A stretch of 64,000 bases of DNA. Origin: Yimella lutea. GTDB lineage: Bacteria > Actinomycetota > Actinomycetes > Actinomycetales > Dermatophilaceae. This document shows, piece by piece, positions 9,274 through 19,649 of the stretch. The position numbers and the translations under genes were made by a program. The number at the start of each line of letters is the position of its first letter. Positions within the stretch are counted from its first letter, which is position 1. The notes beneath the pieces are model-generated. The model saw nothing but the letters and a program-made list of their open reading frames with translations. It did no database searches and was not told the DNA's origin. The stretch covers positions 2,418,001 through 2,482,000 of the forward strand of contig NZ_VFMO01000001.1 in NCBI RefSeq assembly GCF_006715095.1, in the 5' to 3' direction.

Positions 9274-10814
9274 CCACTGCTCGCGTCGCACGCGGGATCA
9301 ACCCGTTGCGGGAGGCGGCCGACCGCCGCCTCCCGCGCATCGCGGGTCCGTGCAGTCTGGTGATGTTCGGTGTCACCGGAGACCTCGCCCGCAAGAAGCT
9401 GCTGCCCTCGATCTACGACCTCTACAACCGCGGTCTGCTGTCCCCCAGCTTCTCCCTCGTCGGCTTCGCCCGGCGTGACTGGGAGGACCAGGACTTCGGA
9501 CGCATCGTCAAGGACGCGGTCAAGCAGGGCGCCCGCACGGGCTTCTCCGAGGACGTCTGGCGTGACCTGTCGAAGGGCCTGCGATTCGTGCCCGGTGCCT
9601 TCGACGACGACGAAGCCTTCGACAAGTTGGCCCGCACCGTGGAGGAACTCGACCAGGAGCGCGGTACGGGCGGCAACCACGCGTTCTACCTGTCGATCCC
9701 ACCGGCCGCGTTCGGCACCGTCTGCCAGCAACTCGAACGCTGCGGCCTGTCGACGCCCAAGCCGGACACCTGGCGTCGCGTGGTCATCGAGAAGCCGTTC
9801 GGTCACGACCGCGAAAGCGCCCGGAAGCTGAACGAGATCGTGGGTGCGGTCTTCCCCACCGACTCTGTTTTCCGGATCGACCACTACCTGGGCAAGGAGA
9901 CCGTCCAGAACATCCTGGCGCTGCGCTTCGCCAACCAGTTGTTCGAACCGGTCTGGAACGGCAACTACGTCGACCACGTACAGATCACGATGGCCGAGGA
10001 CATCGGCATCGGAGGTCGCGCCGGCTACTACGACGGCATCGGCGCCGCCCGCGACGTGATCCAGAACCACCTGCTGCAGTTGCTCGCAATCACCGCGATG
10101 GAGCAGCCGAACTCGTTCTCCGCCAAGGCTCTTCGCACCGAGAAGGAGAAGATCCTCGCCGCGGTGAAGCTGCCCGCCGACATCGGCAAGCACACCGCGC
10201 GGGGTCAGTACACCGCGGGCTGGCAGGGCTCGGAGAAGGTCATCGGCTATCTCGACGAGGACGGCATCGCGAAAAGTTCCACAACCGAGACGTACGCCGC
10301 GATGAAGCTCGAACTGGCCACCCGCCGCTGGGCGGGCGTGCCGTTCTATCTGCGCGCCGGCAAGCGACTCGGCAAGCGGGTGACCGAGATCGCCGTCGTG
10401 TTCAAGCGTGCCCCGCACCTACCCTTCAATGACAACTCGACCGAGGAACTGGGCCAGAACGCGATCGTCATCCGTGTGCAGCCCGACGAGGGCGTCACCA
10501 TCCGCTTCGGGTCGAAGGTGCCCGGCGCGGGCTCGATGGAACTGCGCGACGTCACGATGGACTTCGGCTACGGCACCGCGTTCACCGAGTCGAGCCCCGA
10601 GGCTTACGAACGACTCATCCTCGACGTCCTGCTCGGTGACCCGCCGCTGTTCCCGCGACACGAGGAGGTCGACCTGTCCTGGCAGATCCTCGACCCGGTG
10701 GAGCGGTACTGGGAACGGCATGGCAAGCCCGCACCGTACGAGGCCGGTACGTGGGGACCGACGACGGCCGACACGATGATGAAACTCGACGGCCGCTCCT
10801 GGAGGATCCCGTGA
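9270..10814 (+). CDS. zwf: glucose-6-phosphate 1-dehydrogenase
   Basis: Oxidises glucose 6-phosphate to 6-phosphogluconolactone with NADP, the first step of the oxidative pentose phosphate pathway. The 514 residues contain the nucleotide loop FGVTGDLARKKLLP (about residues 32-45) and the substrate/catalytic signature RIDHYLGKETVQN (about 204-216). The GTG start overlaps the pgi stop. The next gene, opcA, encodes its assembly factor and starts on the zwf stop codon (GTGA at 10811-10814), so the two are made together. Confidence 0.97.
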   Translation: MTTARVARGINPLREAADRRLPRIAGPCSLVMFGVTGDLARKKLLPSIYDLYNRGLLSPSFSLVGFARRDWEDQDFGRIVKDAVKQGARTGFSEDVWRDLSKGLRFVPGAFDDDEAFDKLARTVEELDQERGTGGNHAFYLSIPPAAFGTVCQQLERCGLSTPKPDTWRRVVIEKPFGHDRESARKLNEIVGAVFPTDSVFRIDHYLGKETVQNILALRFANQLFEPVWNGNYVDHVQITMAEDIGIGGRAGYYDGIGAARDVIQNHLLQLLAITAMEQPNSFSAKALRTEKEKILAAVKLPADIGKHTARGQYTAGWQGSEKVIGYLDEDGIAKSSTTETYAAMKLELATRRWAGVPFYLRAGKRLGKRVTEIAVVFKRAPHLPFNDNSTEELGQNAIVIRVQPDEGVTIRFGSKVPGAGSMELRDVTMDFGYGTAFTESSPEAYERLILDVLLGDPPLFPRHEEVDLSWQILDPVERYWERHGKPAPYEAGTWGPTTADTMMKLDGRSWRIP

Positions 10815-11764
10815 TCGTCGACCTGCCCAGCTGCAACACCCGCGACATCTCCAAGCAACTCCTCAGGCTGCGTTCGCAGGTCGGTGCGGTGACTCTCGGT
10901 CGGGTGATGACGCTCATCGTCGTCACCGACGAGGCCCACGCGGACGCCGCGATCGACGCCGCCGCGGAGGCCAGCAGGGAGCACCCGAGCCGCATCCTCG
11001 CTCTGGTCCGCGGACACCGTCGCGCCGCCAGCCGGCTGGACGCGCAGGTGCGCGTCGGCGGCGAGGCCGGTGTCAGCGAGCTTGTGGTGATGCGGATGCA
11101 CGGCGAACTCGCTCGACACGGCGGCAGCATCGTCACTCCGCTCCTGCTGCCCGACTCGGCGGTCGTCGCGTGGTGGCCGGGTGCCGGGGAGACCGACCTG
11201 GCCGGCTCGTCCGTCGGCTCGCTGGCCGGACGACGGATCACCGATGTGTCCTTGGACAAGAACCCACGTCGGGCATTGGCCCGTCGAGCCGAGAACTACA
11301 CACCCGGTGACACCGACATGGCGTGGTCGCGCACGACCAGGTGGCGGGCGCTGCTCGCGACGGCATTGGACCACCCTCCGTTCGAATCGGTCGATTCGGT
11401 GACGGTGACGGGTGCGTCCGACTCAGCCAGTGCCGACCTGCTCGGTGCGTGGCTCGCCGTCCGGTTGCGTTGCCCGGTCCGACGGGTGTCTGCTGCGGCC
11501 GGTCGCGGGTTGGTCAGCGTCCGGATGGAGCGTGAGAGTGGACCGATCGTGTTGGAACGCGCGAGCGACGACCAGGCGACGCTCACCCAACCGGGTCACC
11601 AACCGCGTCCGTTCCCGTTGCCCCGGCCGACCACGGCCCAGGCGCTCAGCGAGGAACTGCGGCACCTGGACAAGGACGAGGTCTACCGACTCGCGCTGCA
11701 GAACATCGGGCTGATGAGAACAACTCCGGCGGCGAAGCAGACATCATCGAGCAAGAGCACGTAA
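10811..11764 (+). CDS. opcA: glucose-6-phosphate dehydrogenase assembly protein OpcA
   Basis: Allosteric and assembly partner of Zwf in cyanobacteria and actinobacteria; it is not an enzyme itself. The start was set at GTG 10811, because the product then begins IVDLPSCNTRDISKQLL, as family members do. A GGAGG site lies 5 bases before it, and the GTG overlaps the zwf stop by 4 bases. The longer frame starting at 10751 merely reads into zwf. At 317 residues the length is normal. The C-terminal segment TAQALSEELRHLDKD is the usual family end, followed by a short polar tail. Confidence 0.93.
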   Translation: MIVDLPSCNTRDISKQLLRLRSQVGAVTLGRVMTLIVVTDEAHADAAIDAAAEASREHPSRILALVRGHRRAASRLDAQVRVGGEAGVSELVVMRMHGELARHGGSIVTPLLLPDSAVVAWWPGAGETDLAGSSVGSLAGRRITDVSLDKNPRRALARRAENYTPGDTDMAWSRTTRWRALLATALDHPPFESVDSVTVTGASDSASADLLGAWLAVRLRCPVRRVSAAAGRGLVSVRMERESGPIVLERASDDQATLTQPGHQPRPFPLPRPTTAQALSEELRHLDKDEVYRLALQNIGLMRTTPAAKQTSSSKST

Positions 11765-11796
11765 CCCTCTCCCCCGCACGCACAACGAGGAGCGCC

Positions 11797-12561
11797 GTGA
11801 GCGACCGCACGATCGAGATTCGTCCCGACAAGAACGAACTGGCAGCAGCGGTCGCCGAAGCCCTCGAGCAGGCGGTCGACGCGGCACTGCAACGCGGACG
11901 GAACGCGCACATCGCGCTGACCGGCGGGTCGATGGGTGAGGCACTCATGAAGGCCTGGGTCGCCCGGGCCGACGACGAGCGCGACTGGACGCGCGTGCAC
12001 ATCTGGTGGGGCGACGAACGTTTCGTGCCCGCCGGCGACGATGACCGCAACGACAAGCAGGCGGACGACGCGGGTCTGAAGAAGCTGGGCGTCCCGGCGA
12101 ACAACGTGCACCGCATGCCCTCGAGCGACGACGGTGACGCTGCCGCGGGAGCCGAGGCATACGCTCAGGAGCTGGCGGTGTTCACCGACGTGACTGCGGT
12201 CGGTCTGCCGGAGAAGCCTCAGATGCCGACCTTCGACGTCCTGATGCTCGGTGTCGGGCCGGACGGTCACGTCGCGTCCTTGTTCCCCGGCCACCGCGAC
12301 CAGTTGGTGGACCGGGTCACGGTCGTTGCGGTGCAGGATGCCCCGAAGCCGCCGCCCACTCGCCTCAGCCTCACTTTCCCCGCGCTCGCGGAGGCGCGCG
12401 AGGTCTGGCTCATGGTGGCCGGCGAAGACAAGGCGGACGCCGTCGCGACTGCCTTCAGTTCCAGCGACCCGGTGGAGTGCCCGGCCTCCGTCGTCGGCGG
12501 CCAGGTGAGCACGACCTGGTGGCTCGACACCGCAGCAGCCTCGAAGGTCGAGCAAAGCTGA
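11797..12561 (+). CDS. pgl: 6-phosphogluconolactonase
   Basis: Hydrolyses 6-phosphogluconolactone to 6-phosphogluconate, following Zwf. The 254 residues contain the family loops LTGGSMGEALMKAW (about 41-54) and HIWWGDERFVP (about 67-77), plus VGPDGHVASLFPGH with its conserved histidine. The GTG start has a GAGGAG site. It is the last gene of the forward operon. The genes converge on rbpA across a 103-base gap that holds two hairpins. Confidence 0.94.
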   Translation: MSDRTIEIRPDKNELAAAVAEALEQAVDAALQRGRNAHIALTGGSMGEALMKAWVARADDERDWTRVHIWWGDERFVPAGDDDRNDKQADDAGLKKLGVPANNVHRMPSSDDGDAAAGAEAYAQELAVFTDVTAVGLPEKPQMPTFDVLMLGVGPDGHVASLFPGHRDQLVDRVTVVAVQDAPKPPPTRLSLTFPALAEAREVWLMVAGEDKADAVATAFSSSDPVECPASVVGGQVSTTWWLDTAAASKVEQS

Positions 12562-12607
12562 TCCCGGTGGTCGAGTAGGTGCGCCGGCGCTGCAACCGGT
12601 CATGAGA

Positions 12608-12650
12608 GGCCCCGGAAACGACGGGGCCGCCCGAACCGTGGTTCGGGCGG
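12608..12650. terminator. two overlapping hairpins between convergent pgl and rbpA
   Basis: Hairpin 1 is GGCCCCG (12608-12614) pairing with CGGGGCC (12622-12628). Hairpin 2 is CCGCCCGAACC (12627-12637) pairing with GGTTCGGGCGG (12640-12650), an 11-bp perfect stem with a 2-base loop. They share two bases. Neither has a T-run, as is common in actinobacteria. They probably end transcription from both sides. Confidence 0.75.
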
Positions 12651-12664
12651 CAACCTCGTTCGAG

Positions 12665-13015
12665 CTACTTGATCAGACCGCGGTTGCGCAAGGTCTCCAG
12701 CGCCTCGTCCAGGATGACGGCCCCTTCGGCGTCGCTACGACGCTCCTTCACGTAGGCCAGGTGCGTCTTGTACGGCTCGGCCTTCGGCGGAGAAGGAGGG
12801 TTCTCTTGGTCCTGACCGGCCGGAAAACCGCAGCGCGGGCAGTCCCACTGCTCCGGCACGACCATGCCCGGCTCCTGCGCGAAGCTCGGCTTGGTCTCGT
12901 GCCCGTTGAAGCACCAGTACGAGATGACGACTCGGGGTGCGGACTCGCCGCGCTCCGCTTCGCCCATGGGTCCGGCGCCGACTCGGCTACCCCGGATTGC
13001 GTTTCCACCTGCCAC
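12665..13015 (-). CDS. rbpA: RNA polymerase-binding protein RbpA
   Basis: Actinobacteria-specific general transcription factor. It binds the sigma-A-type subunit and the RNA polymerase core and stabilises open promoter complexes. The 116 residues start with AGGNAIRGSRVGAGP, the N-terminal tail that contacts DNA and polymerase, followed by a core domain with cysteines (YWCFNGHETKPSF and CPRCGFPAGQ), a basic linker and the C-terminal sigma-interaction helix ILDEALETLRNRGL. GTG 13015 was chosen because AGAAGGAG lies 6 bases upstream and the family begins here. The longer frame reading back to 13429 runs antisense-like through secG. It follows secG by 20 bases. Confidence 0.95.
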   Translation of the reverse strand: MAGGNAIRGSRVGAGPMGEAERGESAPRVVISYWCFNGHETKPSFAQEPGMVVPEQWDCPRCGFPAGQDQENPPSPPKAEPYKTHLAYVKERRSDAEGAVILDEALETLRNRGLIK

Positions 13016-13035
13016 GATCGTTCTCCTTCTGGTGC

Positions 13036-13281
13036 TTAGGCGCTGAAGCGCGCGACGAGCCCCAGCCCGACGATCGCCGTGATCCAGGTCAGACCGGCGA
13101 TCACCGTGAGGCGATTGAGGTTCTTCTCGGCGACCGAGGAGCCGCCGAGGTTGCTGCTGACACCGCCGCCGAACATGTCGGACAGGCCACCGCCCTTGCC
13201 CTTGTGCATGAGGATCAACAGCACCAGGAACAGGCTGCTGAGCACGACCACTGCCTGCAACGCGATCCGCACCGCATCCAC
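13036..13281 (-). CDS. secG: preprotein translocase subunit SecG
   Basis: Small subunit of the SecYEG protein-export channel. Its 81 residues form two membrane helices (about 8-28 and 58-78) separated by the cytoplasmic glycine-rich loop MHKGKGGGLSDMFGGGV, the family hallmark. The start is GTG at 13281 with a weak AAGGTGAG site. The gene lies between tpiA and rbpA on the same strand. The tpiA terminator lies upstream, so secG-rbpA probably has its own promoter. Confidence 0.93.
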   Translation of the reverse strand: MDAVRIALQAVVVLSSLFLVLLILMHKGKGGGLSDMFGGGVSSNLGGSSVAEKNLNRLTVIAGLTWITAIVGLGLVARFSA

Positions 13282-13376
13282 GTCGGGAACTCACCTTCGT
13301 CGGGAACATTCGGCAGTCGCCGAACGGCGACAACCCGTCCAACTTTACGGCATGGACCAGGCCGCTCCGAGCAGCC

Positions 13377-13412
13377 GTACGCCGACCCGCCGTGATGGCC
13401 GGGTCGGCGTAC
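13377..13412 (-). terminator. terminator hairpin after tpiA
   Basis: GTACGCCGACCCG (13377-13389) pairs perfectly with CGGGTCGGCGTAC (13400-13412) around a 10-base loop. It lies 24 bases downstream of the tpiA stop on the minus strand and separates the gap-pgk-tpiA operon from secG-rbpA. Confidence 0.8.
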
Positions 13413-13435
13413 GCGTTACCGCAAGCCAACGGTGC

Positions 13436-14236
13436 TCAGTTGCCGCCGCCGTGGTGCTGCTTGTACCGGCAGATGGTGGCGAACTCGACCGGGTCGGTGC
13501 TTGCGCCGCCGACGAGCGCACCGTCGACATCGGCCTCCGCCATGATCGAGGCGACATTGCCCGATTTCACCGAGCCGCCGTAAAGGACGCGGACGCCGTC
13601 GGCCAGCTTCTGGTCGTACAGCTTCGCCAGCTCACCACGGATCGCCGAGCAGACCTCCTGGGCGTCGGCCGGGGTCGCGACCTCGCCGGTGCCGATCGCC
13701 CATACGGGTTCGTAGGCGATGACGATCGACTGGGCGGACGTCGCGGCCAGCCCGTCGAGGGCGGCACGCACCTGCCCGAGAACGAACTCGACCTGCTCGC
13801 CGGCCTTGCGGGTCTCGAGCTTCTCGCCGACGCACAGGATCGGGGTCAGATCGTTCTTGTAGGCAGCCTTCACCTTTGCTGCCACGACCTCGTCGGTCTC
13901 GTCGTGGTACTCACGACGCTCGGAGTGGCCCACGACCACGTAGGTGCAGCTGAGCTTCTTCAGGAACACCCCGGCGATGTCGCCGGTGTAGGCGCCTTCG
14001 TCGTGCGGGCTGAGATCCTGTGCCCCGAGCTTCAGCTTGAGCTTGTCGCCGTCGATCAGCGTCTGCACCGAGCGCAGGTCGGTGAACGGCGGGATGATCG
14101 CGACCTCGACCTCCTCGTAGTTGTGCTTGCCGTCGCGCAGCGTCCAATCCAGCTTCTGCACCAGCACGGTGCCCTGCTGGTGGTCGAGGTTCATCTTCCA
14201 GTTGCCGGCGATGAGCGGAGTGCGGGTATCTGCCAC
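13436..14236 (-). CDS. tpiA: triosephosphate isomerase
   Basis: Interconverts dihydroxyacetone phosphate and glyceraldehyde 3-phosphate. The 266-residue TIM barrel has AGNWKMN with the catalytic Lys (about residue 13), VVGHSERR with the electrophilic His (about 101), [11 protein letters not shown] with the catalytic Glu (about 174) and [10 protein letters not shown] for phosphate binding. The GTG start at 14236 has a GAAGGA site. It is the third gene of gap-pgk-tpiA, 77 bases after pgk, with a small stem (14259-14293) in the gap. Confidence 0.96.
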   Translation of the reverse strand: MADTRTPLIAGNWKMNLDHQQGTVLVQKLDWTLRDGKHNYEEVEVAIIPPFTDLRSVQTLIDGDKLKLKLGAQDLSPHDEGAYTGDIAGVFLKKLSCTYVVVGHSERREYHDETDEVVAAKVKAAYKNDLTPILCVGEKLETRKAGEQVEFVLGQVRAALDGLAATSAQSIVIAYEPVWAIGTGEVATPADAQEVCSAIRGELAKLYDQKLADGVRVLYGGSVKSGNVASIMAEADVDGALVGGASTDPVEFATICRYKQHHGGGN

Positions 14237-14258
14237 TTCGATTCCTTCGGTAGAAGCA

Positions 14259-14293
14259 TGAGGCGGCGGACGATCGAATCGCCCACCGCCTCA
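14259..14293 (-). repeat. inverted repeat between pgk and tpiA
   Basis: TGAGGCGG (14259-14266) and CCGCCTCA (14286-14293) form an 8-bp stem with a 19-base loop in the pgk-tpiA gap. It could reduce readthrough or mark an mRNA processing site inside the operon. It is too weak to call a terminator. Confidence 0.3.
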
Positions 14294-14313
14294 GGCGTTT
14301 TGGTTCGGGTTTC

Positions 14314-15513
14314 TCAGCTTTCGAGCACGGACAGGCCGGGCAGTTCCTTGCCCTCGAGGTACTCCAGGCTCGCGCCACCACCGGTGGAGATGTGCGTGAA
14401 GTCGGAGTCCTCGAAACCGAGCTGACGGACGGCAGCCGCAGAGTCGCCGCCACCGACGACGGTGAGCGCGCCGTTCTTGGTCGCCTCCACGAGCGCGCCC
14501 GCGAGCTCCTTGGTGCCGGCCGCGTACGGCTCCATCTCGAACGCGCCCATCGGGCCGTTCCAGAAGACCGTCTTGGCCGACTTCACCTTCTCGGCGAAGA
14601 CCTTCGCCGACTCCGGTCCGATGTCCAGCCCCATCCGGTCGGACGGGATCGCGTCAGCAGCGACGACCTCGTGGTCGGCGTCCGCCGAGAACTCGGTGGC
14701 CGCGACGACGTCGGTGGGCAGCACGATCTCGACGCCGTCCTTCTCCGCCTGCTCCAGGTAGCCCTTCACGGTGTCGATCTGGTCCTTCTCCAGCAGACTC
14801 TTGCCGACCTCGTGACCCTGGGCCGCGAGGAAGGTGAAGACCATGCCACCACCGATGACGAGCATGTCGGCGGTTTTGAGCAGGTTGTCGATCACGCCGA
14901 GCTTGTCGCTGACCTTGGCGCCACCGAGCACGACCGCGTACGGCTTCTCGGGGTCCTTGGTGAGACGCTCGAGCACCTTCACCTCGTCCTGCACCAGGTC
15001 GCCGGCGCCGTGCGGCAGCTTCTGCGCCACGTCGTAGACGGACGCCTGCTTGCGGTGCACCACACCGAACCCATCGCTTACGAAAACGTCTGCGAGGCAA
15101 GCGAGTTCGTCGGCGAACTTGCCGCGCTCAGCCTCGTTCTTGCTGGTCTCACCCGCATTGAAGCGCAGGTTCTCCAGCAGGACGACGTCGCCGTCCTTCA
15201 TCGCGTCAACCTTCTCCTTCGCCGACTCCCCCACCGTGTCGGTGGCGAATTCGACGGAGCTGCCGAGCAATTCGGCGAGGCGCTCGGCGACGGGTGCGAG
15301 CGAGTACTTGTCCTCCGGCTCGCCCTTCGGGCGGCCGAGGTGCGCGCACACGATGACCTGAGCGCCCTGCTCGGTCAGCTTCTTGATCGTCGGGACCGAG
15401 GCGCGGATGCGTCCGTCGTCGCCGATCTTCTTGCCGTCCAGCGGGACGTTGAGGTCGCTGCGCAGCAGCACCTTCTTGCCCGAGAGGTCGCCCAGGTCAT
15501 CGATCGTGCGCAT
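14314..15513 (-). CDS. pgk: phosphoglycerate kinase
   Basis: Makes ATP from 1,3-bisphosphoglycerate in glycolysis. The 399 residues show the substrate signature [12 protein letters not shown] (about 15-26), AHLGRPKG (about 58-65), the hinge-region lysines in [13 protein letters not shown] and the nucleotide-binding glycine loop [10 protein letters not shown] near residue 365. The ATG at 15513 is 4 bases after the gap stop, so gap and pgk are co-translated. Confidence 0.97.
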   Translation of the reverse strand: MRTIDDLGDLSGKKVLLRSDLNVPLDGKKIGDDGRIRASVPTIKKLTEQGAQVIVCAHLGRPKGEPEDKYSLAPVAERLAELLGSSVEFATDTVGESAKEKVDAMKDGDVVLLENLRFNAGETSKNEAERGKFADELACLADVFVSDGFGVVHRKQASVYDVAQKLPHGAGDLVQDEVKVLERLTKDPEKPYAVVLGGAKVSDKLGVIDNLLKTADMLVIGGGMVFTFLAAQGHEVGKSLLEKDQIDTVKGYLEQAEKDGVEIVLPTDVVAATEFSADADHEVVAADAIPSDRMGLDIGPESAKVFAEKVKSAKTVFWNGPMGAFEMEPYAAGTKELAGALVEATKNGALTVVGGGDSAAAVRQLGFEDSDFTHISTGGGASLEYLEGKELPGLSVLES

Positions 15514-15517
15514 AGTC

Positions 15518-16561
<1,044 letters not shown>

Positions 16562-16623
16562 TTACGGACGGGCTCCCCCGAGAGGATCCAGTGCTGCGAG
16601 AACCTCACGAGGTGTCACCTTCG

Positions 16624-16654
16624 ACCCTATGGGATGACCGGGAAGTAACTGCAA
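16624..16654 (-). promoter_or_regulatory. candidate gap promoter
   Basis: On the minus strand TTGCAG (16649-16654) and TAGGGT (16624-16629) are separated by 19 bases, giving a leader of about 95 bases before gap. The spacing is longer than ideal, so this is only a candidate within the 176-base whiA-gap gap. Confidence 0.25.
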
Positions 16655-16701
16655 TCAGGCCGCACCGGAAATCAGCAGGCGGAACGAGTCGTGAGACGCA
16701 C

Positions 16702-17685
16702 TCACTCGCCGTCGAGCATGTCCGGGGTCAAGCCGGCCTCGGTGCCCTCGATGCCCATCTCCTCGGCCTTCTTGTCGGCCATGGCCAGCAGACGGCGGAT
16801 GCGTCCGGCGACGGCGTCCTTGGTCATCGTGGGCTGGGACAGTTGGCCCAACTCCTCGAGACTGGCCTGCTTGTGCTCCAGCCGCAGTCGGCCCGCATGT
16901 GCGAGATGTTCGGGCACCTCGTCGCCGAGGATCTCCAGCGCCCGCTCCACCCGTGCCCCGGCGGCGACCGCGGCACGCGCCGAGCGACGCAGGTTGGCAT
17001 CGTCGAAGTTGGCCAGGCGGTTGGCGGTCGCGCGCACCTCGCGGCGCATCCGGCGCTCCTCCCAGGACAGCACACAGTCGTGCGCGCCCAGGCGGGTCAG
17101 AAGTTGGCTGATCGCGTCGCCGTCGCGGATCACCACGCGGTCGACGCCGCGAACCTCGCGTGCCTTGCTGGCGATACCCAGCCGGCGAGCGGCCCCGACG
17201 AGCGCCAGCGCGGCCTCCGGCCCAGGGCAGGTGACCTCGAGCGCCGACGAGCGTCCGGGTTCGGTAAGCGAACCGTGAGCCAGGAACGCCCCGCGCCACG
17301 CCGCCTCGGCGTCGCAGATCGCGCCGTTGACCACGCGCGGCGGCAGGCCCCGAACGGGGCGGCCCCGGTTGTCGATGAGCCCAGTCTGGCGGGCCAGGGC
17401 CTCACCGTCATGGCTGACCCGGACCACGTAGCGGCTGGTGCGCCGGATGCCGCCGGCGCTCATCACGACGACGTCGGGCACCTGCCCGTAGAGGTCGGCG
17501 ATGTCGCGGCGCAACCGGCGGGCGGCATTCGCGGTGTCGAGCTCCGCCTCGATGACGATGCGACCACCGACGATGTGCAGACCTCCCGCGAAACGCAGGA
17601 TCGCGGAGACCTCCGCCTTGCGGCAGCAGGTCTTCGTGACCGGCAACCGGCTCAGTTCGTCCTTGACCGCGGATGTCATCGCCAT
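16702..17685 (-). CDS. whiA: sporulation/division transcription factor WhiA
   Basis: DNA-binding protein with an inactive LAGLIDADG homing-endonuclease-like domain followed by a C-terminal helix-turn-helix. In Streptomyces it works with WhiB on cell-division genes, and it is present in non-sporulating Gram-positives too. The 327 residues start [15 protein letters not shown], with the family [18 protein letters not shown] (about 18-35), and end with the HTH region [21 protein letters not shown]. It sits downstream of uvrC-rapZ-yvcK, the conserved Gram-positive order, with an 87-base gap after yvcK. Confidence 0.95.
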   Translation of the reverse strand: MAMTSAVKDELSRLPVTKTCCRKAEVSAILRFAGGLHIVGGRIVIEAELDTANAARRLRRDIADLYGQVPDVVVMSAGGIRRTSRYVVRVSHDGEALARQTGLIDNRGRPVRGLPPRVVNGAICDAEAAWRGAFLAHGSLTEPGRSSALEVTCPGPEAALALVGAARRLGIASKAREVRGVDRVVIRDGDAISQLLTRLGAHDCVLSWEERRMRREVRATANRLANFDDANLRRSARAAVAAGARVERALEILGDEVPEHLAHAGRLRLEHKQASLEELGQLSQPTMTKDAVAGRIRRLLAMADKKAEEMGIEGTEAGLTPDMLDGE

Positions 17686-17772
17686 GGCGGCAATCCTCTC
17701 ACCGCTGTCCAGACCGGCTCGTGGCCGAACTGGGCAGCGTCCCTCAGGTTCGATTCAGGTCCGTCGGCAAGG

Positions 17773-18711
17773 TCAACCGAGGATGTCTCGATAGGCAGCA
17801 GCGAGCAACAGTACGTCGTGTGTGCTCGAGTGGTCACGGTTGGCAACCGATTTGAGGATCAGTTCCGCCCCGACGGACTCGGCCGCGCGGCGTAGGAGGT
17901 CTTCCTGACCCACCACCGCCTCGGCGTCGGCGAGCACGGCGTCGAAGTGCAGTTCGGGGGCGTGAGCGACCATCACCTCGAGGTGGTTGGCGGCGGTGAA
18001 GCCCTCGGTCTCACCACTGTTGACGACGTTGAGGGTCAGCAACCGGCGGGCGCGGGTCTGTACCAGCGCCTCGCGCAGATCGGGCACCGCGAGGTGCGGC
18101 ATCACAGAGGTGAACCAGGAGCCCGGACCGAGCACCACCCAGTCCGCGTCATGAACGGCGTCGAGCGACTCGCGGCACGCCAGCGGGGGGTCGGGCAACA
18201 GCCGGATCGACTGAACGCGTCCCGGTGTCGTGGCGACCTGCACCTGACCGACGACCTCGGTGACCTCGTCCGAACCCGGCTCGGCGCCCTGCACCATCGC
18301 GCGGATCTCGAGGGGCTCGGTCGACATCGGCAGCACGCGGCCACGCGCTCCCAGCAGGCGACCGACGAAATCGAGACCGGAGACCGGGTCGCCGCGCAAA
18401 TCCCACAGCGAGGCGATGATCAGGTTGCCGAGGGCATGCCCGCCGAGCGGACCGTCGCCGGCGAACCGGTGTTGCAACGCGTCCCGCCACTGCAGGCCCC
18501 ACTCGGTGGAGTCACACAAGGCAGTGAGTGCCATGCGCAGGTCACCGGGCGGAAGGATGTCGAACTCCTCGCGCAAGCGTCCGCTCGAGCCACCGTTGTC
18601 GGCGACCGTCACGATCGCGGTGATCCGGTCGGTGACCAGTTGCAGCGCCTGCAGCGAAGCCGACAGGCCGTGGCCCCCGCCGAGTGCGGCGACCCTGGGG
18701 CGGCCGCTCAC
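17773..18711 (-). CDS. yvcK: YvcK/CofD-family uridine diphosphate-sugar-binding protein (gluconeogenesis factor)
   Basis: Member of the YvcK/GlmR family (CofD-like fold), which binds UDP-sugars and links carbon metabolism with peptidoglycan precursor supply. The 312 residues contain ALGGGHGLSASLQAL (about 9-23), the phosphate-binding VTVADNGGSSGRLREE (about 35-50), GHALGNLIIA and VLGPGSWFTSVMPHL. The GTG start overlaps the rapZ stop by 4 bases. The order rapZ-yvcK-whiA is nearly universal in Gram-positives, which supports the call more than any single motif. Confidence 0.92.
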   Translation of the reverse strand: MSGRPRVAALGGGHGLSASLQALQLVTDRITAIVTVADNGGSSGRLREEFDILPPGDLRMALTALCDSTEWGLQWRDALQHRFAGDGPLGGHALGNLIIASLWDLRGDPVSGLDFVGRLLGARGRVLPMSTEPLEIRAMVQGAEPGSDEVTEVVGQVQVATTPGRVQSIRLLPDPPLACRESLDAVHDADWVVLGPGSWFTSVMPHLAVPDLREALVQTRARRLLTLNVVNSGETEGFTAANHLEVMVAHAPELHFDAVLADAEAVVGQEDLLRRAAESVGAELILKSVANRDHSSTHDVLLLAAAYRDILG

Positions 18712-19634
18712 TCGCGCCCCAGATCGCGGTGCACCACCACGGCACGCAGCCCGGGGACGTCGTCCAACCGGCCGCGCAACGCCTCGGCCATCGCGACCGA
18801 ACGGTGTTTTCCGCCGGTGCAGCCGAACGCGATCGTCACATAGCTGCGTCCCTCTCGCAGGTAGCCCTGCAGCATCGGCTCGAGCATCGCCTCCGCGCGG
18901 TCGAGGAACTCGGCGGCACCCGGCTGGGACAGCACGAAGTCGGAGACGACCGCGTCCTGACCGGTGAACGGCCGCAGGTCGGGGTTCCAGAACGGGTTGG
19001 GCAGGAAGCGCATGTCCAGGACGATGTCGGCATCCAGCGGGATGCCGTACTTGAACCCGAACGACAGGACGGCCACGCGCATCCTGACCTCGGTGCCGTC
19101 CGGACCGAGGAACTGCTTCACCTTCGCAGTCAGCTGGTGCACGTTGAGGCCGCTGGTGTCGATCAGAACATCGGAGGTGGCGCGCAACTCCCCTAGCGCC
19201 TCACGCTCGGACTGGATGCCGTCGAGCAGACGTCCCTCCCCTTGCAACGGGTGGGGACGGCGTACCGACTCGAAGCGGCGCACGAGCGCCTCGTCGGTCG
19301 CGTCGAGGAAGATCACCGTCGGACGCCATCCGCCGTCGCGCAGCCGGTCGAGCCCGTCTCGGAAATCGGTGAAGAAGGTGCGGGCTCGGATGTCGACCAC
19401 GGCCGCCAGCTTGGCCGGCTTGCGGGCCTGACCGCCGGCCAGGAGCTCGGCCATCGCGGACAGCATCTGCGGCGGGAGGTTGTCGATGACGTACCAGCCG
19501 GCGTCCTCCAGGACGTTCGCCGCGGAGGTGCGTCCTGCGCCGCTCATGCCGGTGAGAATCAGGAACTCGTTCTTGTCGGCAGGTCTCTCGCCGACGTCGT
19601 CGTGGTCGGCCGTGGGTGCGGTCGAGTCAGGCAT
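18708..19634 (-). CDS. rapZ: RapZ-family nucleotide-binding protein
   Basis: P-loop protein of the RapZ/YvcJ family. In E. coli RapZ guides RNase E to the GlmZ small RNA; in Gram-positives the role is less clear. The 308 residues contain the P-loop TGMSGAGRTSAANVLED (about 28-44), with Arg where classic Walker A has Lys, as in other actinobacterial members. Later come VIDNLPPQML and the C-terminal GCTGGKHRSVAMAE, the RapZ signature. The N-terminal 25 residues are polar and not conserved. It starts 15 bases after uvrC ends and overlaps yvcK. Confidence 0.93.
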   Translation of the reverse strand: MPDSTAPTADHDDVGERPADKNEFLILTGMSGAGRTSAANVLEDAGWYVIDNLPPQMLSAMAELLAGGQARKPAKLAAVVDIRARTFFTDFRDGLDRLRDGGWRPTVIFLDATDEALVRRFESVRRPHPLQGEGRLLDGIQSEREALGELRATSDVLIDTSGLNVHQLTAKVKQFLGPDGTEVRMRVAVLSFGFKYGIPLDADIVLDMRFLPNPFWNPDLRPFTGQDAVVSDFVLSQPGAAEFLDRAEAMLEPMLQGYLREGRSYVTIAFGCTGGKHRSVAMAEALRGRLDDVPGLRAVVVHRDLGRE

Positions 19635-19649
19635 GCGTTCCTACTGCTC

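Noticed and set aside
12665..13429. 254-codon frame joining rbpA to sequence in secG
   Set aside because: The N-terminal half is an off-frame reading of secG. RbpA begins at GTG 13015 with a strong SD.
19520..19560. Inactive RapZ because Walker A has Arg instead of Lys
   Set aside because: GMSGAGR is usual in actinobacterial members of the family, so it is not a sign of decay here.
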